Of a DNA stretch of 64,000 nucleotides, positions 52,254 through 61,289 are shown in pieces (position 1 is the stretch's first letter; every line of letters begins with the position of its first letter). The position numbers and the translations under genes are program-made. The stretch is taken from assembly GCF_044005705.1 (NCBI RefSeq), contig NZ_JBIPKE010000020.1, positions 868,001 through 932,000 on the forward strand. The letters are read 5' to 3'. This DNA comes from Marinoscillum luteum (lineage in GTDB: Bacteria; Bacteroidota; Bacteroidia; Cytophagales; Cyclobacteriaceae). A model generated the notes under the pieces. It saw only the letters and a list, made by a program, of their open reading frames with translations. It searched no databases and had not been told where the DNA came from.

Positions 52254-55200
52254 TTAGTTTTTGTAATTGTAGGTGTACTCCTCCAGGACATTTCCATGAT
52301 GGTCTATGGTCTGAGATAGACGGCCATGTGTGTCGTATATGTAGTGCAAAACCCTCCCGTTATGATCCGTTTGAGAACTAATGCCCACAAGTGGTTTATG
52401 AGAATAGCTAGTCATTTGCGCATCCGTCGGACATAATCTCAGATCATCTATTAGGACAGTAGCACTCACGCTCACTAAAACAGTGGTAACTACCTCTGTT
52501 TCAAATGAATAATATCGCCAATCGGTATGATTTACACTCGCACTAACTGTCCCTCCAATGGAACCAGTAGATGTTGTCCTTTTTGCCCAAAAACCGACTC
52601 TGTATTTCTGCGAGGGTAAGTTGGATTTAGTGATACTGGCATTTCTAAAAGAAACAGCTCCGAATTTTGCATCGGAGCTTCTTGTATCCGAGGTTGGAGT
52701 ACTCACAAAACTCCATCCACCTTCATTGCTTCCACTTTCAAAAGATGTAAAAGCAATTTCTCCCAGATCACCATTAACAACGGAGGCCATTGGATATATT
52801 TCATCGATATCCCATATAGTGCTCTTCGTTATCCCATCATTGGTTGATATCTGTCTCAATTTTCCAGTACTCGCGACACTATTGACCTCAGCAATGAGTC
52901 GAAAGGTCTGATCCGTTAATTCCTCATAAAAGAACTGCGGAACATAAAGGCCGCTCATGGAGCCGTAAATTAGTTTTGACCCACCGAGCAATATGCCGTC
53001 TTTCCATCGCCTAGACTCCAATGGGATTCCAACCATATTTCGGTAATCTCTCATGAATGCCTCCCCTACCTCGTGCGCATACTTGAACTCTGTTCGAATC
53101 TCATCATCGGTTCCATCGGGAACTTCAATAGCAACTATATTCGTGTGTCGAAGGTCGGGATCATAATAATACTGCGTAATGGTAGAAACACCATCAACAA
53201 GCTCTGTCTTGGTTTTCAGTCTCTTCCAAGACATAAAAATCTGATAATTACGCAAATCAATTTGCTGTTGCCTTAGTTCGTCCAAATAACCCTCATCACA
53301 TGCAGCTCCGCACAGACAAAGTTCTGTTGCTTCAAAGTTGAGCCCCACCCGCATAGCCTTCACTCTTTCATCGAGCGTAATGGTTTCATGCAGATAACTT
53401 ACGTGCCTTAGAAGGTCATCGGTTGCATTGTAATGTTTCTCGTCAACCAGATTCCCGCGCAGGTATCCCTGATCTCGCAGTTCAAACCCTAAAAATTCAT
53501 GTGGGGTATAAAGGAGACCATCCTGAACAATATCATGTTGATAAACTGATTTACCATTAAGGCCAGAACCATCCCCATCAGTTTCCGTGACATATCTATA
53601 TGTTACCAAATCACCAGAAGGAAAACTTCGACTATGAAACGGAGTGTTGCTCGCACTCCAAACAAAATCATATCCACCACACTCATTCCAATATTTTGAT
53701 TTTACTAAATAGTCCTCTGGGATAGGGACATTGCTGGAATTATACACTCCAGATGAATAGCCATCCTCCGGGCTATCATATTCGTATGTCTTTTGCGTGA
53801 GAAGATCATCATTGCTATTATAATTCTTGATATTGATTACTCTCAAACCTCCGACCACCTTGTTAGTGGTAACCCACTCGGTTGTAGAAGGGTCAGACCA
53901 CTCTAAAATGAGATTAGCATACTGCATTGGATCTCCAGTGCCTCTGGCCTCAAGCCTGTATTGATGATTGGGTATTAAAATAACCTCAACAGTTCCTGAA
54001 ATCTGATTGCCTCCTTGAGAGAACTTAATTGAGTTAGCAGTTACATCCTTTAGCTCCACAAAGGTTCCGACAAAATTAGTCCCTCCTGCACTCCCAATGG
54101 AATAATTAAGTTGAGCGCTTACATTGTTCAGTTGATTAGGGAAAGTAAAAGTAGTTATCTTGGTTCTCGTGGATGAATTAGGGAAAACTCTGGCCTCTTC
54201 CGTGTAGCCCTGCCCACTAACCTCCACCGGATAAGTATACTTAACACTGTTTGGTTCAAACTCGAAAACTGATTTACCACCAGTTGGATATTTTATACTA
54301 CGAATGATGCCAGCTTTCATATACTCACTGTGCGGCTCTTTATTTGCCGCTCCAAGTGTATACAATGAACCATCAATATTAACCGTGATTTTGGGAATAT
54401 GAGAGTTGAAGGTGTTCCCGTTTTTGAAACCCCAATAGTCCTGTTTGTAGGACTGGAAAACGGGCAATTCGTAGTTGCCACTTTCCAAATATGTAAACTC
54501 ATAAGGCGGTTTAGAGGATACCCCATCATTACCAAACTCCTGAATGGCAGTTAATTTCATTCGCTTATAAGTCGCTGAAGTACCTCCCGATGTAGAGAAG
54601 TAAGAATTATTGCTTAATACAAAGGATTTGATTGGGCTAACGCTTACATCATCAAATACATCAATAGACGTAAGTCGCGTCTTGTACAAATCACTTCGAT
54701 TGTCGCTAGAATTAAAAACTACACTCCCATTGGAAAAGCTGATACTGCTCAACACTTTAGCTCCGACATAAGGTCGAGCTCGAGTAGAAGAAGAAGGTGA
54801 GCCTACAACAGTGTTTCCTTCCCATTCAGAGGTTAAATTATGACTTTGCACTAGCACAGGATTCCACGTTTGTGCCAAATCACGATACTGAAGAATAATT
54901 CGACTCTCATTGTTTGGATAATCTGGATTTCTAATCTCCTTCAAATACCATGTTACATGACCGCTCGAGAAAAAGTTACCTGTATTCACAGTAGAGACAA
55001 CATTAAAGAAATATTTGACTCCTTCTGGAGTAGTCGCAACAATCTCATTGATCACTTTGTAACCACCTTCTACCCCGACATTAACGGTGAATTTTATATC
55101 TGATTTTGGCTGACAAAGTACCTTTGGCTGATTCGGGTTCTGCAGGTTTGGAATCAGATAGAATTTACCAGAGTGCCCTGAAAAATTATAAGAGAATTCA

Positions 55201-55745
55201 TCAGGCTCGGTATCAAACTGACCATTTCGCATTTTTATCAGATGGTCGTAGTGCTCTGCCTCATCAATTAAGGACACATCCAATATACCCTCCGCATCAA
55301 AAAAAGGAATGTACTGATCTTTCAAATACAATAGACCATTGGAAGACTCATCTAACGTACCACGAATGGTTCTGGAAATCATCCCTCCCGCATTCAAATT
55401 CCATCCCAGCCCGACCCATGACGCGATATCATCCACCTTATTTCCACCTGCATGATAGGACAAGGAAATAGGTAATGATAACTCTCCGGATTTAGCCGTG
55501 AAAATAGGAATGGAGATATTGGGAACACCCGTTTCTCTCCTTATAGGATAATCTCCTTGTCTCATAAACTGCTCCACCTCTGGTGAGGGAGGTATTGTAT
55601 ATAAGTTAGTTGGGTTACTAACTTCTTGACCTAACAAGATGAATCCAGAAAACAACAACGGAAATTGCAAGAGGTAACATAACCAACTGCTTTTCCAGAC
55701 TTTGCATGAACTGCTCCATCCTAATGCGCAGATTATTTCATTCAT
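52254..55745 (-). CDS. YD-repeat B-type shell protein
   Basis: A 1163-residue protein with an unusually long N-region before its export signal (hydrophobic WLCYLLQFPLLFSGFILLG at about 21-39). The mature part opens with a SpvB-like fold (ETGVPNISIPIF, then LSLPISLSYHAGGNKVDDIASW, GLGWNLNAGG). A long beta-sheet region follows, with a carbohydrate-binding-like jelly roll near 1000-1120, and it ends in YD repeats (DTHGRLSQTIDHHGNVLEEY). It has no Rhs core or toxin tip of its own and lies 12 bases before the core-bearing partner. This matches the B half of a Tc-toxin B/C cocoon. Confidence 0.85.
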   Translation of the reverse strand: MNEIICALGWSSSCKVWKSSWLCYLLQFPLLFSGFILLGQEVSNPTNLYTIPPSPEVEQFMRQGDYPIRRETGVPNISIPIFTAKSGELSLPISLSYHAGGNKVDDIASWVGLGWNLNAGGMISRTIRGTLDESSNGLLYLKDQYIPFFDAEGILDVSLIDEAEHYDHLIKMRNGQFDTEPDEFSYNFSGHSGKFYLIPNLQNPNQPKVLCQPKSDIKFTVNVGVEGGYKVINEIVATTPEGVKYFFNVVSTVNTGNFFSSGHVTWYLKEIRNPDYPNNESRIILQYRDLAQTWNPVLVQSHNLTSEWEGNTVVGSPSSSTRARPYVGAKVLSSISFSNGSVVFNSSDNRSDLYKTRLTSIDVFDDVSVSPIKSFVLSNNSYFSTSGGTSATYKRMKLTAIQEFGNDGVSSKPPYEFTYLESGNYELPVFQSYKQDYWGFKNGNTFNSHIPKITVNIDGSLYTLGAANKEPHSEYMKAGIIRSIKYPTGGKSVFEFEPNSVKYTYPVEVSGQGYTEEARVFPNSSTRTKITTFTFPNQLNNVSAQLNYSIGSAGGTNFVGTFVELKDVTANSIKFSQGGNQISGTVEVILIPNHQYRLEARGTGDPMQYANLILEWSDPSTTEWVTTNKVVGGLRVINIKNYNSNDDLLTQKTYEYDSPEDGYSSGVYNSSNVPIPEDYLVKSKYWNECGGYDFVWSASNTPFHSRSFPSGDLVTYRYVTETDGDGSGLNGKSVYQHDIVQDGLLYTPHEFLGFELRDQGYLRGNLVDEKHYNATDDLLRHVSYLHETITLDERVKAMRVGLNFEATELCLCGAACDEGYLDELRQQQIDLRNYQIFMSWKRLKTKTELVDGVSTITQYYYDPDLRHTNIVAIEVPDGTDDEIRTEFKYAHEVGEAFMRDYRNMVGIPLESRRWKDGILLGGSKLIYGSMSGLYVPQFFYEELTDQTFRLIAEVNSVASTGKLRQISTNDGITKSTIWDIDEIYPMASVVNGDLGEIAFTSFESGSNEGGWSFVSTPTSDTRSSDAKFGAVSFRNASITKSNLPSQKYRVGFWAKRTTSTGSIGGTVSASVNHTDWRYYSFETEVVTTVLVSVSATVLIDDLRLCPTDAQMTSYSHKPLVGISSQTDHNGRVLHYIYDTHGRLSQTIDHHGNVLEEYTYNYKN

Positions 55746-55985
55746 TTCATTTGTATTGGGTTGATCAAAATGCCTTCAAAAACTATTAAAGACATAAAAA
55801 ATTAAAGGTCAAAAAAAATTAAACAAACCGGTTGCCTACAACACAGAATGATTCTTGTACATCTTCAGGAAGGATTTTAACACTAACGGGTTGAGAAAAA
55901 TTATTCAATAATAAACCGCTATTTACATTAAACCAAAAAAATGGAGACATTCTTCTCATGGGATATGTCCACCGCTCAAAATGGT

Positions 55986-56477
55986 CTAATCCCTCCTTTT
56001 GAAAATCTCTGATTGATCAGCTTTGCTGACCACCAACACACTATCCAACGGCTGATAGTATAGTTTAATTTCTCCAGCATTTACCTCCAGCACCTTGAAC
56101 TCCTCAAAAGAATCGCCCTTTTTGACCATCCGCGGCATCATATTAAGCATGAGCATACCGGTGGTCACACGAGTGCCAGACACTGTCCCTCTAAAAACCA
56201 CCTGCGGGATCGCCTTGTGCATTGGCCTCTCTCTGTTTTCGACAGGTGCCAACTCCTTCACTGCTGGAGTGGATAGATCTTTCAAAAAGGGGTCGGGGTA
56301 GTTAAGGTAAAATCGATACGGTTCGTCGACAGTTTTCGCCAGATCTTTAGCCGATAAGCGAATGGGTGAAAGGGTCTCTTCTGGTTGAGAGGTCAGGTCG
56401 AAGAGCCTCACCATAATCAACCCCCAGATGAGGGCCACAAGCCCCAATAGCAACCATTGTTTGGTCTTGCCACTCAC
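55986..56477 (-). CDS. GspC/PilP-like inner-membrane protein
   Basis: A 163-residue protein beginning with GTG at 56477, which overlaps the previous stop as GTGA. One N-terminal membrane helix (about 8-27), then a periplasmic part with LNYPDPFL near residue 60, the DPF-type segment common in PilP/GspC, and a C-terminal beta domain (about 90-160, VVFRGTVSG... KKGDSF) like the homology region of GspC that contacts the secretin. It is the last gene of the first secretion block; the YD genes follow after 240 non-coding bases. Confidence 0.7.
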   Translation of the reverse strand: MSGKTKQWLLLGLVALIWGLIMVRLFDLTSQPEETLSPIRLSAKDLAKTVDEPYRFYLNYPDPFLKDLSTPAVKELAPVENRERPMHKAIPQVVFRGTVSGTRVTTGMLMLNMMPRMVKKGDSFEEFKVLEVNAGEIKLYYQPLDSVLVVSKADQSEIFKRRD

Positions 56478-57733
56478 TTGCTATTGATATAGAGGTTGCG
56501 AATGGAAAGTGGGGTAACATATGCCTCATTTTTGGCGCGTACACCCCATTGGTAACTACCACTATCCAGATTCAACTGCAGCTTGTTATTCACAAGCTCC
56601 TGCTCATTGACCAGGAGCTCAATATGCTCAAATGAGGGCGAAACCAGAATGAAATCATAGGTCTCCGCACCCGCCAGCTCTTCCCACCAGAAGGTAAGGT
56701 CATGCATACTGGTAACCAAGCTATCTCCTGGCGCTGAGAGCTTCACTATTGATCCGGAGATATCCACCGCCACATCCATCCTGAAAGTGCCGGAGGCCGT
56801 ACCCGTTTGATACCTGGCATTTGCACCTCGCACCTGCCACTCATAAGTGCCGGGAGGAAGCGCTTTATGGAGTTGGTTCTGAGAGATACTGGTATCCAGA
56901 AGCACCCGCTGTGGGTTCGCCAGGTTGGGACTGGCTATTTTTACATGATACGCCGTGGCGCCAGTCACCTGCTCCCACCACAAATCCACCCCGGCACCAA
57001 TGATCAGTACATCCTGGCTTGGTGAGAGTTGACCAATGGTCTCCTGCGAGATATCCAACACTTGCACAGAGTCTACGGCAAAGGACTGACGTACCCAGTC
57101 AGAAGCGTAGGAGGCGTTGGTGCCCCTAAGCTCCCATTCATAACTGCCCTCAGGAAGGGATACTGACATCTTATTACTGGTGGTAAGTGTATCTAACAAA
57201 AGTTCTTGAAGGTCTGAAAACGAAGGGCTTACCAGCCGAACTTCGTATTGGGTTGCCCCGGGCATTTTTTCCCACCAGAGCTTGGCGGTCTTTCCTATGA
57301 TCAAACTGCCGTTGGTCGGGCTAATGATTTCGGGTTGACCCTGAAGTGCTATCTCACTTCCACTGGCTGTGGTGTCTATTCGGAAACTTCGGTAAAAAAA
57401 CTGCGTGGCATAACCAGCATTGAAGCCACTTACCTCCCATTCGTAAGCTCCCGTTGGGAGTACCATGGTGATCAGGTTACTGGTGGTCACTGAGTCCATC
57501 CATACCCTGCTGGCGGCCTCAAAACCCGGGCTGACCAAATGAAACTCGTAGGAACGGGCACCATCCACCGGTTCCCACCAAAAAGAAACTGTATCCATGG
57601 TCAATACCGCACTATCTGCTGGTGACAATAGAACAACCTCCCTGCCGGAAATGTCTTCTTCGATCACATCGCCACACATAGAGAATGCCAATCCTAAAAC
57701 CAAAGCCAGGGTGTAGCTACGAACCATATTCAT
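56474..57733 (-). CDS. Lipoprotein with four Ig/FN3-like repeats in the secretion operon
   Basis: A 419-residue lipoprotein (lipobox FSMC, Cys20). Four repeats of about 100 residues start near 33, 134, 233 and 330. Each has LSP-type entry, a central WWE (FWWEPVDGA, LWWEKMPGA, LWWEQVTGA, FWWEELAGA) and a GSYEWEVRG-like end. The fold is probably immunoglobulin-like. It overlaps the upstream PilO-like gene by 17 bases and the GspC-like gene by 4, so it is an integral operon member. No standard type II component has this form; it may act as a pilotin-like or surface-exposed adaptor (inference). Confidence 0.75.
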   Translation of the reverse strand: MNMVRSYTLALVLGLAFSMCGDVIEEDISGREVVLLSPADSAVLTMDTVSFWWEPVDGARSYEFHLVSPGFEAASRVWMDSVTTSNLITMVLPTGAYEWEVSGFNAGYATQFFYRSFRIDTTASGSEIALQGQPEIISPTNGSLIIGKTAKLWWEKMPGATQYEVRLVSPSFSDLQELLLDTLTTSNKMSVSLPEGSYEWELRGTNASYASDWVRQSFAVDSVQVLDISQETIGQLSPSQDVLIIGAGVDLWWEQVTGATAYHVKIASPNLANPQRVLLDTSISQNQLHKALPPGTYEWQVRGANARYQTGTASGTFRMDVAVDISGSIVKLSAPGDSLVTSMHDLTFWWEELAGAETYDFILVSPSFEHIELLVNEQELVNNKLQLNLDSGSYQWGVRAKNEAYVTPLSIRNLYINSK

Positions 57734-58232
57734 TTTTTCTTAAAATCATTTTAACACGCAGGTGAGTTACTCCGGTCTTTCTTTCAAATTCTTTGTGAAA
57801 ATCAAGAGACTCTAAGGTAACTGATTTGAAATCACTTTCCACAAAGCGGATAAATTTTACCATGTTGACATATAGACCACTAAATGTGCACTCATACCTC
57901 TCGGCCCCCTCCTTTGAAGTTTCATTGATCTCAACAATCTGCAAATTGGACTGCTCTGATCTGCTCACCAAAACGGCAAATATTTCAGCCTTTGAAGAGG
58001 CTCTGGTTACCACGGCTTTCAGGGAGTCTATTTGCCTATTTTGAGTGGAGAGTTGGGCGATTTCAGCAATCAATTGCCGCTCTCCTTTTTGTGTAAGAGC
58101 ACTCAGGTATTCATTTTCCTGATGAATACGAATGGTCTTTTGGAAGGCTGCAAAATAACCCACCACAAGGAGTAACACGGCAGCACTCACCATCATCAAG
58201 GTTTTTTGCTGATAAGATAAATTACTCCACAT
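57717..58232 (-). CDS. PilO/GspM-like assembly protein
   Basis: A 171-residue protein with a short cytoplasmic N-terminus, one membrane helix (about 11-30), a coiled coil (about 35-75) and a ferredoxin-like alpha/beta domain (about 80-165). This is the layout of PilO and GspM, which link the ATPase-side complex to the pseudopilus. Sequence identity is too low to call by eye alone; its position between an L/N-like gene and the C-like gene supports it. It overlaps the previous gene by 11 bases. Confidence 0.72.
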   Translation of the reverse strand: MWSNLSYQQKTLMMVSAAVLLLVVGYFAAFQKTIRIHQENEYLSALTQKGERQLIAEIAQLSTQNRQIDSLKAVVTRASSKAEIFAVLVSRSEQSNLQIVEINETSKEGAERYECTFSGLYVNMVKFIRFVESDFKSVTLESLDFHKEFERKTGVTHLRVKMILRKNEYGS

Positions 58233-59406
58233 TTCTCGAAAGGATTAAATTAAACCTACCCTGTTCATTGCTCAGATCAGGCCCCTGAAAACGCTGAAAG
58301 ATCACATCCTCTACCCAATCCATTTGCTCCACCTGATGCACCCAATGGGTAAAATCAATGGGATCATCAGCTTTTCCGCTGATGACTACCCGCGGATTTG
58401 GGGGCTGAGTTTTCTTCCCCGGTCGATCAGACGGGGGGTTGATCAAAAGCTGCTCGAGAACGAGGGCTTTAGGAATAGATTTTCCAACCATGTCACAGAT
58501 TTGAGCAATCTCAGGCTTGCCTTCCATATCTGAAAGCAGGTCCTTATTACTCAAGAGATAGGCTTGCAACTGCTTCTGTTTCGCTCCCAGCCGCTCAATC
58601 ATCGAAGATTTATCTCTCAGCTCCTTGTTGGTGTCATTAAGAAAAACAAAAAGTGTGGCATTGATCAGGAACAATGCCAGCAACACTCCCAATACCGGAT
58701 ACCTTAAGCTCAGGTAGACCTTCTTGAACTTCAGATCTTTCTGGTTATGCTGGAGCTCGGGATAGCCCGTGGTTTCACCAAATCCATTTAACGCATTAAG
58801 GGCCGCACAAAAGGGAGGCACCAAGTTTTGATCAATCAATGTGTTGTCGCCAAACTGCAAATCTGACGGAACCACTTTCTGGCCAACAGGTCGGTTACCG
58901 GAAAAATCAAATTCGAAACGCCCAATAGCCACCCTTGAATTGGTGGTTCGGCTATGGATTGACCGGGCCAGCGGGTACTCATTGAGTAAACCGAGATGAA
59001 CCCCGACAAGCTGATCTTTGTAAGGCTCCAGGGGATGCAACAATTTTAGTACGGAATCCTTTCTTGCAAACGCGTAGGCGCTGCCCATAAAGTTGATCAG
59101 AAATTCACCTTGATCCTCGTTGGTCACTTCTTCACTGAAAACCTTTTGAATACCCTCAGGAGTTAACTCATCTTCGGTAAATGCACTCAAAATTTGCTCA
59201 GAATACACTCCCAGGGATATCGGAAGTACCGGTCGCTGTAGTATATACTGCAAAATGCTTTCGGTGCCCTCCAAGGCTTCTCCCATACAAATCTCTCCCT
59301 CAGCGTCGATCCACACCAGCGCACCTTTGACCTCTAACCCGTCAGGTGAGTCTTCGATGCTCAGCCCTAAACATTCCTTCCTTAAGTATCGCTCCAATAC
59401 TTTCAT
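58222..59406 (-). CDS. GspL/PilN-like assembly protein
   Basis: A 394-residue protein. The first 230 residues form a cytoplasmic domain that may be an actin-like PilM/GspL fold (GALVWIDAEGEICMGEAL near the start). A single membrane helix (about 235-255, LRYPVLGVLLALFLINATLFVF) is followed by a coiled coil and a C-terminal ferredoxin-like domain (about 300-390). Fusion of PilM-like and PilN-like parts is what defines GspL. It lies 8 bases after the secretin gene. Confidence 0.75.
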   Translation of the reverse strand: MKVLERYLRKECLGLSIEDSPDGLEVKGALVWIDAEGEICMGEALEGTESILQYILQRPVLPISLGVYSEQILSAFTEDELTPEGIQKVFSEEVTNEDQGEFLINFMGSAYAFARKDSVLKLLHPLEPYKDQLVGVHLGLLNEYPLARSIHSRTTNSRVAIGRFEFDFSGNRPVGQKVVPSDLQFGDNTLIDQNLVPPFCAALNALNGFGETTGYPELQHNQKDLKFKKVYLSLRYPVLGVLLALFLINATLFVFLNDTNKELRDKSSMIERLGAKQKQLQAYLLSNKDLLSDMEGKPEIAQICDMVGKSIPKALVLEQLLINPPSDRPGKKTQPPNPRVVISGKADDPIDFTHWVHQVEQMDWVEDVIFQRFQGPDLSNEQGRFNLILSRNVE

Positions 59407-59414
59407 GGTGCTGG

Positions 59415-61289
59415 TTAATAGACGATTGTAGGCTTAATGAAAATCAACAGCTTAGTCTCTGAGTTATCCTTGGTCTTAGAACTAAAGAGCCATTTGAGGA
59501 TCGGAATTCTGGAAAGCAGCGGAATCCCACTCCCTCCTTCGGCCTTGCTCACTTCTTCCAGGCCTCCTATCACCACCATTTCCTCATTCTTCACCCTGAT
59601 TTTAGAGATGAACTTCCTACTGGCATTGCCCGGAGGAGCTCCGGTGATCTCCGGAGGAATGAAATCACTAAACTCTGCCTCTATGGACAGGGTAACATCC
59701 TCCATGTCACTCACGAAAGGACTGATCTTCAAATCCAGATTTGCTTCCACTTTCTCATACCTGGGGGTCACCGTCACAATTGGGTTGACTCCTCCTGTTA
59801 CATTTTGAGTTTCGATCAGGTAATAGACCGACTGACCAATGGTCAGCGTAGCTTCATGTCCATTCAGTGTAGATAGCTTGGGGGTAGACCTGATATTCAA
59901 ATTATTGTTCTCTTCCATGGCCTGGATCGTGGCATAGAAACTGGGGGTAACCCGGCCAAGGTTCATGATTCCCCGGCTATCCAGATTATTCAGAATCCTG
60001 TTGAATGTCTGTGAACTAAGGGTCACGTCTACGCCCGAAAATATTTGTCCTTGTGTAGTAGGGACAGAATCTCCCAAAAACGCCTTGACCCCTGTCCTCA
60101 ACGAACTACCCTTTCTCATTTCTACCACCATCACTTCTATCAGCACATTGGGAACAGCCCGGTCTATATCGTTCAAAAAGCTGGTTAACCTATTGATCGC
60201 TTGCTCACTCCCCGTAAGAATCAGTGCGTTCAGGTCATTAAATGGTTTCACCTGCACTTGCTGGATCAAAGACTGTGGAATCACCGCCTCCACACCTTCT
60301 ACAGATCTGTTTTTGAAGGAATACACACGGGCCTCGTTGATTGTACCCTTCTGCATTTCTCCGATTAGATAAATACCCTTATTGGTCACTGAGTAGGTCT
60401 GATTAGAAGATTCCAGGGCTATATTCAAAAAATCCTCAAATGATACGGAGTCCAGTCTACAATTGAGCATCCCCTGAGGATCACCCAAAAGGACATAACC
60501 AATATTCAATTGTTCTCCCACCTGTCGGATCAACTCAACAGCTGGAGTTTGGTAGCAATTTATGGATAGGTAGGGAAGTCCATCCATATAAAAAGTCTTC
60601 AAATCATGACCTCCGGAATGCGTATAACCCGCTGACCGCCTGCTGGGCCGGTTATTTTCAATTTGAGGTGCAATCTGACCCGAGACCTGATAGACGTTTT
60701 CGGATTTTTTTTCAAGTTTAAGGTTATTGGCTTCCGCGAAGTTTTCGATAGCCACCTCTATGGGGAGGGCTCTGATAAATGCATTGACCATCTGACCCGC
60801 TACCGCCTGATTGACGATCACATTATACCCGGACTTTCGGGTGATGTCCGCAGCTACTTCTGCAAGCAAATTGTTCTGAGCATTGATGGTCAGTAATTGA
60901 TGCTCCTGATCATATGTAGCAATCGCTCTTTCGGGCTCTACAATACCTTGATGATAGAAAGAAAAAATATTATTGGTGAATTTTATTTGCAGGTCATATT
61001 CGTCGCAGATAAACAGCAACAAATCCTTCACCAGCACATTATTGAAGTTATTGGTAATTGCTATCTGAGGGATGTTGCCCAGGTTCACATTTAAATGATG
61101 AGTTTCGGCCACCGCTCTCAGTAATTCGGACAGTGGAGCATCCACCAGGGTAAAGTCCACAGGCTCATTAAGACCGGCAATTTCCTTACTGAGTGTATCC
61201 AGCCGCTGACTCAGGCCAGACGGATCTTGTGCCACTACCCCACGGGCAATAAGAAAGAAGAGAATAACAAAAGTGAATGATTTGCTCAA
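59415..61289 (-). CDS. gspD: Type II/type IV secretin (GspD/PilQ family)
   Basis: Outer-membrane channel subunit, 624 residues. Signal peptide (1-20), STN/N0-like domain (about 40-115, FTLVDAPLSELLRAVAE), N1-type domains (about 150-345), and the secretin core (about 385-624) with TIGQSVYYLIETQNV, VTPRYEKVEANLDLKISPFV and the closing GIPLLSRIPILKWLF, ending in IKPTIVY. The start is TTG at 61289, overlapping the gspE stop as TTGA; no ATG gives a signal peptide. Gene order E-D is kept. Confidence 0.92.
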   Translation of the reverse strand: MSKSFTFVILFFLIARGVVAQDPSGLSQRLDTLSKEIAGLNEPVDFTLVDAPLSELLRAVAETHHLNVNLGNIPQIAITNNFNNVLVKDLLLFICDEYDLQIKFTNNIFSFYHQGIVEPERAIATYDQEHQLLTINAQNNLLAEVAADITRKSGYNVIVNQAVAGQMVNAFIRALPIEVAIENFAEANNLKLEKKSENVYQVSGQIAPQIENNRPSRRSAGYTHSGGHDLKTFYMDGLPYLSINCYQTPAVELIRQVGEQLNIGYVLLGDPQGMLNCRLDSVSFEDFLNIALESSNQTYSVTNKGIYLIGEMQKGTINEARVYSFKNRSVEGVEAVIPQSLIQQVQVKPFNDLNALILTGSEQAINRLTSFLNDIDRAVPNVLIEVMVVEMRKGSSLRTGVKAFLGDSVPTTQGQIFSGVDVTLSSQTFNRILNNLDSRGIMNLGRVTPSFYATIQAMEENNNLNIRSTPKLSTLNGHEATLTIGQSVYYLIETQNVTGGVNPIVTVTPRYEKVEANLDLKISPFVSDMEDVTLSIEAEFSDFIPPEITGAPPGNASRKFISKIRVKNEEMVVIGGLEEVSKAEGGSGIPLLSRIPILKWLFSSKTKDNSETKLLIFIKPTIVY

